A DNA stretch of 64,000 bases from Panacagrimonas sp046594215 (GCA_046594215.1 JBKJPX010000103.1:1-64000); one strand, 5' to 3'. Shown: positions 25,956 through 34,800, numbered from the stretch's first letter. Notes: a model not told the origin generated them from the sequence alone. A program made the numbers and translations.

Positions 25956-27638
25956 ATGATCGAAAGTTTTGCGGAGCTTTTTGAAGCAAGCGTGAAGGCA
26001 GGCCAGTCGATGCAGCCTGGCACCATCGTCAACGCTATCGTGCTGGCAGTTAAACCCGACGTGGTCATCGTCGATGCCGGCCTCAAGTCCGAAGGCGTGA
26101 TTCCCCTGGCGGAATTCATGGTCGACGGCGAGATCAGGGTCGCGGTAGGCGATCAGGTCGAAGTAGCGCTTGAAACCGTCGAAGACGGCTTCGGCGAAAC
26201 CAAATTCAGCAAGGAAAAGGCCGAGCGGATCAAGACCTGGGAACGCCTGAACAAGGCTTTCGAGGGCAAGGAAACCGTCATCGGCATCATGACCGGCAAG
26301 GTCAAGGGCGGCTTCACGGTCGACATCGGGACCGTCCGCGCCTTCCTCCCCGGTTCGCTGGTCGATGTCCGCCCCGTGCGCGACACGTCCTACCTCGAAG
26401 GCAAGCCGCTCGAGTTCAAGGTCATCAAGCTCGACCGCCTCCGCAACAACGTCGTCGTGTCGCGTCGCGAAGTACTGGAAGCCGAGTACAGCGCCGAGCG
26501 TGACTCGCTGCTCCAGAACCTCCAGGAAGGCGTGGTGCTCAAGGGCGTGGTCAAAAATCTCGTCGAGTACGGTGCGTTCGTGGACCTCGGCGGCATCGAC
26601 GGTCTGCTCCACATCACCGACATGACCTGGAAGCGCATCAAGGATCCGTCCGAAGTCGTGCAGGTGGGTGCGGAAATCGAAGTGAAGGTCCTCAAGTACG
26701 ACCGCGAGCGTCGCCGCGTGTCGCTGGGTCTCAAGCAGCTCGGCGCCGACCCCTGGGTCGACATCGCCCGCCGTTACCCCGAGAAGACCCGCATGTTCGG
26801 CAAGGTCACGAACATCACCGACTACGGTGCGTTCGTCGAGATCGAGCCGGGCGTTGAAGGCCTGGTCCACGTGTCGGAAATGGACTGGACCAACAAGAAC
26901 ATCAACCCAGGCAAGGCTGTGACCATCGGCCAGGAAGTCGAGGTGATGATCCTCGACATCGACGAGGAGCGTCGCCGCATCTCGCTGGGCATGAAGCAGT
27001 GCGTGCCCAACCCTTGGGAAGAGTTCGCGCAGAACTTCCAGAAGGGCGACAAGGTGCACGGCCAGATCAAGTCGATCACCGATTTCGGCATCTTCATCGG
27101 CCTCAACGGCGGCATCGACGGCCTCGTGCATCTTTCAGACCTGGACTGGAACGACGACGGCGCCAACGCCGTGCGCCGCTACTCGAAGGGCATGGAACTG
27201 GACGCGGTGGTGCTGGCGATCGACGCGGCCCGCGAGCGCATCTCGCTGGGCGTCAAGCAGGTTGCGCAGGATCCGCTCACGCAGTTCATGGCGGAAAACC
27301 AGAAGGGCGTCATCGTGAAGGGTACGGTCAAGACCGTCGAGCAGCGTGGAGCGGTCATCGACCTGGGCAACGGTGTCGAGGGCTACATCAAGGCCAACGA
27401 CCTGTCGCGCGAGAAGCTGGAAGACGCCCGCACGGTGCTCAAGGACGGCGACACGCTGGAAGCGCGCTTCATCGGCGTGGATCGCAAGAACCGCATCGTG
27501 AGCCTCTCGGTTCGCGAGAAGGAGATCCAGGAAGAAGCCGAGGTGGTGGCCGAGTACAGCCGCAACGCCTCGACCGGCCGTACCAGCCTGGGCGACATCC
27601 TCAAGCAGCAGATCGGCGGTGGAAACGAAAATCCGTAA
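25956..27638 (+). CDS. rpsA: 30S ribosomal protein S1
   Basis: 560 residues, the usual S1 length, with six S1 RNA-binding repeats in a row, for example GTIVNAIVLAVKPDVVIVD, LVEYGAFVDLGGIDGLLHIT, ITDYGAFVEIEPGVEGLVHV and ITDFGIFIGLNGGIDGLVHL. It helps mRNA binding on the 30S subunit. ATG 25956 (MIESFAELFEAS) is the conserved start; the 145-bp leader after cmk probably holds its own promoter and the autoregulatory region. The C-terminus TSLGDILKQQIGGGNENP is matched in part by an out-of-place copy of an rpsA 3' end at 28838-28878, suggesting that the present tail came with an integrated element. Confidence 0.97.
   Translation: MIESFAELFEASVKAGQSMQPGTIVNAIVLAVKPDVVIVDAGLKSEGVIPLAEFMVDGEIRVAVGDQVEVALETVEDGFGETKFSKEKAERIKTWERLNKAFEGKETVIGIMTGKVKGGFTVDIGTVRAFLPGSLVDVRPVRDTSYLEGKPLEFKVIKLDRLRNNVVVSRREVLEAEYSAERDSLLQNLQEGVVLKGVVKNLVEYGAFVDLGGIDGLLHITDMTWKRIKDPSEVVQVGAEIEVKVLKYDRERRRVSLGLKQLGADPWVDIARRYPEKTRMFGKVTNITDYGAFVEIEPGVEGLVHVSEMDWTNKNINPGKAVTIGQEVEVMILDIDEERRRISLGMKQCVPNPWEEFAQNFQKGDKVHGQIKSITDFGIFIGLNGGIDGLVHLSDLDWNDDGANAVRRYSKGMELDAVVLAIDAARERISLGVKQVAQDPLTQFMAENQKGVIVKGTVKTVEQRGAVIDLGNGVEGYIKANDLSREKLEDARTVLKDGDTLEARFIGVDRKNRIVSLSVREKEIQEEAEVVAEYSRNASTGRTSLGDILKQQIGGGNENP
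27600..27613 (+). repeat. Left copy of the rpsA 3'-end direct repeat (att-like)
   Basis: CTCAAGCAGCAGAT here, within the last codons of rpsA, recurs exactly at 28843-28856. The similarity continues imperfectly for about 9 more bases (GGCGG, then GG). It encodes LKQQIGGG in both places and is the left candidate crossover or att site of the intervening segment. Confidence 0.55.
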
Positions 27639-27721
27639 AATCGTTTACGATCAAGGTGTTATCCAGTTATCTGGCTAGCGCCTTTGTCTACAAGTTCTAC
27701 AAATCAGTACTAGTAGTCGAG

Positions 27722-27755
27722 AAGCTCCGAGGGGTCATCCTTCGGAGCTTTTTTT
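27722..27755 (+). terminator. Rho-independent terminator after rpsA
   Basis: Stem AAGCTCCGA (27722-27730) pairs with TCGGAGCTT (27742-27750) around an 11-nt loop, followed by a run of T to 27755. It lies 84 nt after the rpsA stop and would end the cmk-rpsA transcript before the small unknown genes. Confidence 0.85.
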
Positions 27756-27789
27756 CTTATTTTCTTTAAGGTATGAGGGCGGTGTAAGC

Positions 27790-28026
27790 GTGCTCACGGC
27801 AATAAAAAATCGAATGCTGAAGTGGTATTACGGGACCTACGTTCCGCTCCCCGAAAATGACCCCAACAGCGCAGTGGTTTTCATTGGACCCGGCTTCAAC
27901 GTCCAGCCACCTTTAGCCCGGCTCCTACGAACTCTAGGATTGTTTTACCTCCGCCATTGGCAATGGTTGTGGGGTACCGCCATTGCCTCGGCTAGCTTGG
28001 TCATAGCGTTGCGTGCATTGAAATAG
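27790..28026 (+). CDS. Small putative membrane protein, unknown
   Basis: 78 residues from a GTG with GAGGG about 9 nt upstream. Basic N-terminus (MLTAIKNRMLKWYYG), a central region with FIGPGFNVQPPLARLLRTLG, and one C-terminal hydrophobic helix (LWGTAIASASLVIALRAL). I do not recognise a family. Codon third positions are much more A/T-rich than in rpsA or ihfB, which suits acquired DNA. It lies inside the putative element. A 53-codon minus-strand frame (27934-28095), also with a hydrophobic N-terminus, overlaps its end; only one of the two may be real. Confidence 0.45.
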   Translation: MLTAIKNRMLKWYYGTYVPLPENDPNSAVVFIGPGFNVQPPLARLLRTLGLFYLRHWQWLWGTAIASASLVIALRALK

Positions 28027-28110
28027 CTTTCGCTCGATTCCCATTCCGAAAAACACGCCGCTTAGCCAGGCCAGTCCGTACGCGATGAAAAACATTGTGA
28101 CGTTCGTCAA

Positions 28111-28605
28111 ATGACCACCTTCCTCACGAAGTGGAGATGGAAAAGGAAATTACCCAACGGATACTTTGGAGTCTTCGGAGTAGTTCTATTCGCGCTTTTC
28201 ATATTTGGATATTTCTGGTGGAACACCGCTGACAAAACGGCCGTCCGTTTTGTGCGGGCTAATTTGCTTGATTCTGATTCGGCGAAATTTTCGGACGTAG
28301 AAATTTGCAGAAATCGCTCCGGTACCGTTTCGCATGTTTCCGGTCTCGTCAACGCAAAAAACAGTTTCGGGGGTTACACAGGAAATCAGCAGTTTTTGGT
28401 TTCCTTCGGATCTGGCGAGCCCACGTTTGCCTATTTCGATAGCGACAACTCCGGCCGACTCCTACTCCTGTACACGCAGCAGGAGGTATTGAGTGACAAT
28501 TTTCTCGGACGACATCGGAATTGCGCCGACATAAAAGAAGCGGCAACTGTTAAGTGGTCCGAGGCGATGGAAAAAAGACACAACCTATCGACGACCACAT
28601 ATTGA
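28111..28605 (+). CDS. Membrane-anchored protein of unknown function (NAKNSFGGYTG motif)
   Basis: 164 residues. A basic start (MTTFLTKWRWKRKLPNG) is followed by one transmembrane helix (YFGVFGVVLFALFIFGYFWW), giving an N-in, C-out topology, then a soluble domain of about 120 residues. That domain contains VRANLLDSDSAKF and VNAKNSFGGYTGNQQFLV, a pattern I recall from uncharacterised proteobacterial proteins in which a Cys-Gly precedes VNAKN; here it is VSGLVNAKN. No function can be given. Composition is A/T-rich for this window. No clear ribosome binding site precedes ATG 28111. It is the main cargo of the putative rpsA-integrated element. Confidence 0.6.
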   Translation: MTTFLTKWRWKRKLPNGYFGVFGVVLFALFIFGYFWWNTADKTAVRFVRANLLDSDSAKFSDVEICRNRSGTVSHVSGLVNAKNSFGGYTGNQQFLVSFGSGEPTFAYFDSDNSGRLLLLYTQQEVLSDNFLGRHRNCADIKEAATVKWSEAMEKRHNLSTTTY

Positions 28606-28837
28606 TACGCTTTAGCTTTGGACAAGGCGCGACCGGTCCAGCGGTGGTCGTGGCCGGCGGCGCCCTTGGTTGAGTTGAGTGCAGCGTCATAAAGGAGCTC
28701 TCCGTACCAAATTCGAAGTGTCTACACTGGTTTGCAACGAATTGATTAAAAACCGAAAAAAACCAGAAGAATCGCGAAGTTTGTAGACAGAGATTTAGTC
28801 CAAGCTATTGAATCGGTAGGGGTATTGAGATTATCCG
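28606..28837. other. Non-coding right part of the putative element
   Basis: No coding frame with family-like features is seen. The segment holds the 8-bp inverted pair TGTCTACA (28719-28726) and TGTAGACA (28782-28789). The second also mirrors TTGTCTACAA at 27684-27693 near the left border. Such sites could be recombinase arm sites or chance matches. Confidence 0.3.
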
Positions 28838-28878
28838 TCCTGCTCAAGCAGCAGATTGGCGGCGGCGACTCGAACTAA
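28838..28878 (+). pseudogene. rpsA: Orphan 3' end of rpsA
   Basis: In the frame ending at TAA 28876-28878 the sequence reads LLKQQIGGGDSN, which parallels the end of the intact S1 protein (ILKQQIGGGNENP). Upstream of Leu the similarity stops. Two hairpins, the second a strong terminator, follow before ihfB, the layout expected downstream of a native rpsA. The simplest reading is that this is the original end of rpsA, displaced when a 1.2-kb segment entered. Confidence 0.65.
28843..28856 (+). repeat. Right copy of the rpsA 3'-end direct repeat (att-like)
   Basis: Exact copy of the 14 bases at 27600-27613, followed by TGGCGGCGG where the left copy has CGGCGGTGG. Left and right copies bracket the lower-GC segment. 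Confidence 0.55.
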
Positions 28879-28907
28879 GTCGCGTATCGGTTAGCTGTAG
28901 CTGTCTA

Positions 28908-28977
28908 GATTTCTGGCGTATCCGCCAGAAATCAAAGAGAAAAAACGAAGGGCTGCGCTTGCGCGGCCCTTTTTTTT
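28908..28977 (+). terminator. Hairpin plus Rho-independent terminator before ihfB
   Basis: First an 11-bp perfect stem, GATTTCTGGCG (28908-28918) with CGCCAGAAATC (28923-28933) around a TATC loop, with no T-tract. Then AGGGCTGCG (28949-28957) pairs with CGCGGCCCT (28962-28970), one G-T wobble, loop CTTG, followed by a run of T to 28977. This second one is a strong terminator, probably the ancestral rpsA terminator. Confidence 0.85.
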
Positions 28978-29015
28978 GGCCTATCGTCCCAGCCATCCCC
29001 GGGTGGCGAGGCGTC

Positions 29016-29354
29016 ATGACGAAGTCCGAACTCATCGAGCGCCTGGCCGCGCGCCAGACCCATCTCATGCAGAAAGACGTCGAGCTGGCGGTCAAGCAGA
29101 TCCTCGACCGCATCAGCCTGGCGCTGGCCAAGCAGGATCGCGTCGAGATCCGCGGCTTCGGCAGCTTCGCGTTACACCATCGTCCCAGCCGCGTGGGCCG
29201 CAATCCGAAGACCGGCGAGCCGGTGACCATCCCTGCCAAGCACGTCCCGCATTTCAAGCCTGGCAAGGAGATGCGCGAGCGCGTCAACGCCGGTGCTGCG
29301 ACCAATCCCATCGTGGTGTCGACCTCGGTCGATTCCGACAGCGATGACGATTGA
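29016..29354 (+). CDS. ihfB: Integration host factor, beta subunit
   Basis: 112 residues. A DNA-bending HU/IHF-fold protein that pairs with IHF-alpha. It starts MTKSELIERLAARQTHL and contains VKQILDRISLALAKQDRVEIRGFGSF and the DNA-clamping arm RNPKTGEPVTIPAKHVPHFK, ending PGKEMRERVN. The tail carries an extra acidic run (SVDSDSDDD) beyond the E. coli length. ATG 29016 is preceded by GAGG 4-5 nt away; the upstream extension of the frame covers the terminator and is not coding. It lies in the standard rpsA-ihfB-lapA order apart from the inserted segment. Confidence 0.95.
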   Translation: MTKSELIERLAARQTHLMQKDVELAVKQILDRISLALAKQDRVEIRGFGSFALHHRPSRVGRNPKTGEPVTIPAKHVPHFKPGKEMRERVNAGAATNPIVVSTSVDSDSDDD

Positions 29355-29407
29355 GGCCGTCATGCCCTCAGCCAGAAGAGAGAAATTGGCTTGATACGCG
29401 GCATGAC

Positions 29408-29472
29408 GCCCCTCACCCCACCGTCGACTCCGTCGACGGTCCCCCCCTCTCCCGCTTCGCGGGCGAGGGGGG
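29408..29472. repeat. REP-like palindromic intergenic repeat, copy 1
   Basis: GCCCCTCACCCCA (29408-29420) is followed by a 7-bp hairpin (CCGTCGA/TCGACGG, 29421-29439) and a 14-bp hairpin with one mismatch (29442-29455 with 29459-29472, loop TTC) rich in CCCTCTCCC/GGGAGAGG-like sequence. The same building blocks occur at 54713-54840. It lies between ihfB and lapA and may end or stabilise the ihfB mRNA. Confidence 0.6.
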
Positions 29473-29520
29473 TATGCCCAGGCTCCTTCGGAGCCTCGAC
29501 TTCGCGACCGGCGAGCTAAG

Positions 29521-29844
29521 GTGCTGCGCATCCTCGTCATTGCCGCCCTGATCCTGTTCCTCGTCCTGGGCGCTTCGATCGGCTACTTCAACGCGCAGGA
29601 AGTCGAGTTCGACTACCTCGCTGGCACTGTCAAGCTTCCCCTCATCGCGCTGGTCATCGGCGAATTCGTGCTTGCCGTGTTGCTCACGCTGCTGATCTGC
29701 CTGGGCCGCATGCTCAGTCTCAAGACCGAGATCCGGCGCCTGCGCAAGCAGGTCCGGGGTTCGGAGTCCGAACTCAAGTCCCTGCGCGACCTGCCCATCC
29801 GCGAGGCGCCTCCCCGCGACATCGTCGCCGTCAAAGACGCCTGA
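29521..29844 (+). CDS. lapA: Lipopolysaccharide assembly protein A (LapA)
   Basis: 107 residues. Two transmembrane helices (LVIAALILFLVLGASIGYF and LIALVIGEFVLAVLLTLLICLG) flank a short periplasmic loop with NAQEVEFDYLAG, followed by a cytoplasmic coiled coil (LKTEIRRLRKQVRGSESELK), the DUF1049/LapA pattern. The GTG at 29521 is the only sensible start. It overlaps lapB by one base (TGATG). With LapB it takes part in LPS assembly and control of LpxC proteolysis through FtsH (known for E. coli). Confidence 0.92.
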   Translation: MLRILVIAALILFLVLGASIGYFNAQEVEFDYLAGTVKLPLIALVIGEFVLAVLLTLLICLGRMLSLKTEIRRLRKQVRGSESELKSLRDLPIREAPPRDIVAVKDA

Positions 29845-31019
29845 TGCTGGACAGCACCCTGGGATGGCTGCTGTTTCCGCTGGGAACTGCTCTAGGCTGG
29901 TACCTGGCCCGTCGCACGCCGGGGTCGCACGCCGCCTCCCGGCCGAGGCATAGCCCGATCGCGGGCATCAGCACGCTGGTCCACGACGATCCAGACCAGG
30001 CGGTCGCCGCATTGCTGAGCGCCGAGACCCTCACCGAGGAGGCCGTCGAACTGCACCTGACGCTCGGCGGCCTGTTCCGCCGTCGCGGCCAGGTCGACCG
30101 CGCGCTGCGCGTGCACGAGGCCTTGCTGTCCCGCAGCACGCTGACGCCGGCGCAGCGCAACCGCACGGAGTACGAGCTGGCCGAGGACTATCTGAAGGCC
30201 GGCGTGTTCGACCGCGCCGAGCAAATCTATTCGTCGCTGGCCGACCGCGGCTTCAAGCTGCTGGCCTGCCTGGAGGCGGTGATTTCAATCCACGAGAGCT
30301 CGCACGACTGGCCGCGTGCGATCGAGGCCAGCCGCCGGCTCGAAGCCGCGAGCGGCGTGTCGCGTCGCGCCATCACCGCGCAGTACCAGTGCGAGATGTC
30401 CGATGACGCGCGGCGCGCCAAGAACGTCGATGAAGCGCAAGCACAGGCCAAGCGCGCCCTGAGCACGGACAACACCTCTGCCCGCGCCAACCTCGGAATC
30501 GGTCGCCTGGCCCAGGCGCGCAGCGACTGGTCCGACGCGACCACCGCCTACGCCAAGGTCGCAGAGCTCGAACCCAAGCTGATGCCCGAGATCGTTCGCC
30601 CGCTGTGGGAATGTTGCCGCGATTGGGGCCGCCCCGAGTACTTCGTGCACTGGATGGAAGACCTGCCCGAGGACCAGCGCATCGGCATCATCGACGTGGT
30701 GCGCGCCGAACTGCTGCACGAGACCGGCATGGATCCCGCGGGGTTTCTGCTCGAGGCCTTCGAATCACGCCCGAGCTGGAGCGTCCTCGAGCAGGTGACG
30801 AAGCTCGAGGCGCCGCAGGACCCCGAGTTGCTGGCCCGCCTCTCGGGCGCGATGCGCGGCGCGCTCAAGACACTGAGCGCGGAACGCCAGAAGTACCAGT
30901 GCCAGAGCTGCGGCATGAAGCCCGCGCAGCTGTTCTGGCATTGCCCCAGCTGCAAGCAGTGGGGCACGGTGTTTCCGCTCGAAGACCGGTTGCAGGTTCG
31001 AAGCAGCCCCTTGCCCTGA
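29844..31019 (+). CDS. lapB: Lipopolysaccharide assembly protein B (LapB/YciM)
   Basis: 391 residues. An N-terminal membrane anchor (LGWLLFPLGTALGWYLA) is followed by TPR repeats (about 50-330; for example AVAALLSAETLTEEAVELHL and GGLFRRRGQVDRALRVHEAL) and a C-terminal rubredoxin-like zinc knuckle with paired CxxC motifs (CQSCG and CPSCK). This matches LapB, the adaptor that presents LpxC to FtsH and couples LPS synthesis to transport. Translation is coupled to lapA by a 1-nt overlap. The next gene starts 10 nt after its stop. Confidence 0.95.
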   Translation: MLDSTLGWLLFPLGTALGWYLARRTPGSHAASRPRHSPIAGISTLVHDDPDQAVAALLSAETLTEEAVELHLTLGGLFRRRGQVDRALRVHEALLSRSTLTPAQRNRTEYELAEDYLKAGVFDRAEQIYSSLADRGFKLLACLEAVISIHESSHDWPRAIEASRRLEAASGVSRRAITAQYQCEMSDDARRAKNVDEAQAQAKRALSTDNTSARANLGIGRLAQARSDWSDATTAYAKVAELEPKLMPEIVRPLWECCRDWGRPEYFVHWMEDLPEDQRIGIIDVVRAELLHETGMDPAGFLLEAFESRPSWSVLEQVTKLEAPQDPELLARLSGAMRGALKTLSAERQKYQCQSCGMKPAQLFWHCPSCKQWGTVFPLEDRLQVRSSPLP

Positions 31020-31029
31020 GATACCGAAC

Positions 31030-31662
31030 ATGGAACCGGCCGAAAAGGAACTCATCTACGTCGCCGACCCCATGTGCTCCTGGTGCTGGGGTTTTTCGCC
31101 GGTCATCGAGCGCATCGCACCGATGCTGCGCGAGCGCGCCGCGATCCGCGTCCTGCCCGGAGGTCTGCGCACCGATATCCGCGAGCCGCTCTCGGAGCAC
31201 GAGGTCAGCTACATCATGGGCGAGTGGCGCGAGATCGCCGCGCAGACGGGCCAGCCTTTCGACTTCGAGCAGCCGCTGACCACCGATTACGTCTACGACA
31301 CGGGCCCGAGTTGCCGTGCGCTATCGGTGATGATCCGCGAGCGTCCGAATTGCGGGCTGGATTACCTGAAGAGCCTGCAGCAGGCGTTCTATGTCGGCCG
31401 GCGCGACCTCAAGGATCCGGAGGTGCTCGCTGACTATGCGCAGACCTACGGCATCTCGCGCGCGACGTTCCTGGCGAAGCTGGAGGCGCCTGCCGCGGTC
31501 GAGGCGCTGGACGAAGACGTGCACTTCGTGCGCCGCTGCGGGATCGAGGGATTCCCGTCGGTCCTGCTGCGCGCAGGACCGCGCATCCAGCGTCTGGCCA
31601 TCGGCTACCAGCCCTTCGAGGTCCTGCAGCCGCACCTCCAGCGCTGGCTCGAAGAGGTCTGA
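31030..31662 (+). CDS. DsbA-family thioredoxin-fold oxidoreductase
   Basis: 210 residues. The N-terminal strand and active site IYVADPMCSWCWGFSPVI hold a CSWC dithiol in the DsbA/FrnE-like family, followed by an alpha-helical insertion and a C-terminal GFPSVLLR with the cis-Pro loop. There is no signal peptide, so it is probably cytoplasmic, a protein-disulfide or 2-hydroxychromene-2-carboxylate isomerase-like enzyme. It starts 10 nt after lapB and is likely co-transcribed. The partner substrate is unknown. Confidence 0.85.
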   Translation: MEPAEKELIYVADPMCSWCWGFSPVIERIAPMLRERAAIRVLPGGLRTDIREPLSEHEVSYIMGEWREIAAQTGQPFDFEQPLTTDYVYDTGPSCRALSVMIRERPNCGLDYLKSLQQAFYVGRRDLKDPEVLADYAQTYGISRATFLAKLEAPAAVEALDEDVHFVRRCGIEGFPSVLLRAGPRIQRLAIGYQPFEVLQPHLQRWLEEV

Positions 31663-31843
31663 CGCGCGGTCGTTCGGACCGCCTCGGCTCGGCTCAACCC
31701 CGAAACGGGTTGACGCACGCGGCGCGGCTCGCCACCGTTCACCAACGCTGGCCTGCACACAAATGCCGCCAAAGTTTCTCGGGAACTGGATTTCCTGTGC
31801 CCGCTGACGGTTGAACATGTCGGCGGCGATCAAAAGGGGACAC

Positions 31844-34800
31844 ATGCAGACGAACACCGCTTGGCGCGTCGACTCGCGCTCGACTCCGACCGCGCTGCGC
31901 ATCGCTTTGCTGTTGCTGCTTTCGCTATGCGCAACGCTCGCCGACGCCGCCACGGTGAGCAGCTTCTCGCCGCAGGGCGCGGCGCGCGATGTGCGCCAGG
32001 TGACGGCGCGATTCTCCGAGGCCGTCGTGAAGTTCGGGGATCCACGCCTGCCCGATCCGTTCACGGTCGAATGCGCGGCCAAGGGCAAAGGTCGCTGGGC
32101 CGACGGTCGCAACTGGGTGTACGACTTCGAGGCCGACCTTGCCGCCGGCGAGGCGTGCACGTTCACTCTCGTCGAGGGCCTGAAGACGCTGACCGGCGAA
32201 AGCCTCTCGGGCAAGGACGAGTTTTCGTTCGCCACCGGCGGCCCCGCCATCCGCGCATCGATGCCCTACGAGGGCGCGACCATCGACGAGAACCAGGTCT
32301 TCGCGCTGGGCCTGGATGCGCCCGTGACCGACGCCTCCGTCGCGAAGAACGCTTTCTGCGCGATCGACGGGGTCGAGGAACGTATCCCGCTCACGGTGCT
32401 TACGGGCAAGGATCGCGAGGAGCTGCTGTCGAAGCGCCGCGTGCTCGGCTACGCCTACTACTCGGTGCTCTGGAAGGACGGCGACAGCGGCGACGTACAG
32501 GTGACGCACGATGCGCTGAAGAAGGCCGAGAAGAACGTCGTCGTCGCGCGGTGCTCGCGACCGCTCCCGAACGCCACGACCGTGAAGCTGGTCTGGGGCA
32601 AGGGCGTGGCGACGCCCAGCGGTCTCGAGACGGTTGAAGACCAGGTCAAGGGGTTTCGCGTGCGCGATGCCTTCACTGCGCGCTTCAGCTGCGATCGCGT
32701 GAACGCCGACGCACCCTGCGTGCCGGTGCTGGCAATGAACTTGACCTTCTCTGCGCCGGTGTCGCGCGAACAGGCCGAGAAGATCCGGCTGGTGGGAAAG
32801 GAAACGCGCAAGCCGAACCTTGGCAGCGGCGAGGACAGGTTCGTGGAGAGCGTGAGCTTCGATCCGCCGTTCCCGACCGTGGCGCAGTTCCAGGTGCAGT
32901 TGCCGGCGGACGTGCGCGACGACGCGGGCCGCGCCATCGAGAACCGGGGCAGCTACCCGCTGGCGGTGGCCACCGACGAGGCGCCGCCGCTGGCCAAGTT
33001 CAACGGCGAGTTCGGCATCCTCGAGCGATCCGAGGGCGGCGTGCTGCCCATCACGATCCGTGATCTCGAGGACAAACCCAGCGGGCTGAAGATCGGTGGC
33101 CAATCGAAGCGCATCGACACCGAGGCCGGGATCCTCGACTGGATGAAGCGCGTGCGCGTGGCGATGAACTCGCGCTGGGAGGACAGCAAATTCATCCAAC
33201 CGGGCATCGACTCGGTGTTCGCGGGCGAAGAGGGGACGCCCTTCGACCTGCCCAAGCGCGAGGGCGGCAAGGCCTTCGAGGTCATCGGCATCCCGCTCGG
33301 CGAGCCGGGGTTCCATGTCGTCGAGATCGCGAGCCCGCGCCTGGGCGCCGCGCTGCTGGGCGACGATCGCCCGCGCTACGTGGCGACGACCGCACTGGTG
33401 ACCAACCTCGCGGTGCATTTCAAGTGGGGCAAGGAAGGCTCGCTGGTCTTCGTCTCCACGCTCGATGGCGCCAAGCCCGTCGTAGACGCCGTGATCCATG
33501 TCGTCGACGGCTGCGACGGCAAGCCGATCTGGGAAGGGCGCACGGGCACGGATGGCGCGGTGCGTATCGACAGCGGCCTGCCCACCCCCAAGGCCTGGTC
33601 GAGCTGCTCGAACGAGGACTCGCACCCGGTGATGGTCAGCGCGCGCAAGGACGACGACCTGTCGTTCACGATCAGCGACTGGAACCAGGGCATCACGCCC
33701 AGCGACTTCAATCTCGAGAGTGGACTGTGGGAGTCGTCGCAGGTCGCGCACACCGTCCTCGATCGTTCGCTGTTCCGTGCCGGCGAGACGGTGTCGATGA
33801 AGCACTTCTGGCGCGAACACACGGCCAAGGGCCTCGCGGTGCCCGAGGCGCGACCGACCGCACTGGTGATCGAGCACGAGGGCAGCGGCTCGAGCGTGAC
33901 CCTGCCGCTCAACTTTGACGCCAACGGTGTGGCGGAATCGCAATGGGCGATTCCGAAGGAGGCCCGTCTGGGCGAATACCAGCTGCGCTTCACGGGCAAG
34001 GATATCGCGCAGACGTCCGGCAGCTTCCGCGTGGAGCAGTACCGCATCCCGCAGATGCGCGCGGTGATCACGCCGCCGGCCGAACCCGCGGTGGCGGTCA
34101 AGGCGCTGCCGCTGGATCTCTACGTCGGTTACTTCTCCGGTGGCGCCGCCGCGAAGCTACCGGTGAAGCTGCGCACGCAGGTACGTCCGCGCGCGGTCAC
34201 GTTCCAGAGTTACGACAGCTTCAGCTTCGGTGGCACGCCCTTGAAGGCAGGCATCGTCGAGGGCGGGGAGGGCGGCTATTTCCCCGACGACGAATCCGGA
34301 GCCGACGATGCCGCGCGGCCGCTGCCGGCGCAGACGCTGCCGCTGACGCTCGACGCGAATGGATCCGCACGCACCACGATCGCCGACCTTCCCGCGTCGG
34401 CCGAAGCGCAGGAAGTTTTCTCCGAACTCGAATACCCGGACGCCAACGGCGAACTCACGAGCGTGCGCGCAACCACGCCCCTGTGGCCGGCCAAGCTCGT
34501 CGTCGGCCTGTCGGGCGACGACTGGTCCGGCAAGAGCGACGAGCTCAAATTCCAGGCCGTCGTGCTGGATCTCAAGGGCAGGCCGCTTGCTTCGCAGCGT
34601 GTCACGGTGCAGCTGTGGTCGAAGATCACGCATTCGTATCGCAAGCGACTCGTCGGCGGCTTCTACGCCTACTCGCACAGCGAAGAAACGATCAAGCTCG
34701 ACGCCGCCTGCCGCGAGAAGACCGACGCGCAGGGCCTGATCCGCTGCAAGGTGGCCCCGCGCGCCAGCGGCCAGGTCCTGCTCGAGGCCTTGGCGCAGGA

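Larger units (their letters stand above)
27614..28842. mobile_element. Putative small integrated element in the 3' end of rpsA
   Basis: A segment of about 1.23 kb between rpsA and ihfB, visibly less GC-rich than its surroundings, with its own rpsA terminator, two or three small unknown genes and an orphan rpsA 3' end at the far border. The ordinary layout is rpsA directly followed by its terminator and ihfB. Integration at the 3' end of a conserved gene with restoration of its coding end is the way many site-specific islands insert, usually at tRNA genes. No integrase or transposase is seen, so the element would be a remnant, a satellite mobilised in trans, or the product of homologous recombination. 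Confidence 0.5.

Noticed and set aside
27639..28842. An integrase or transposase in the rpsA element
   Set aside because: None of the frames shows tyrosine-recombinase, serine-recombinase or DDE motifs, so mobility is inferred only from the borders.
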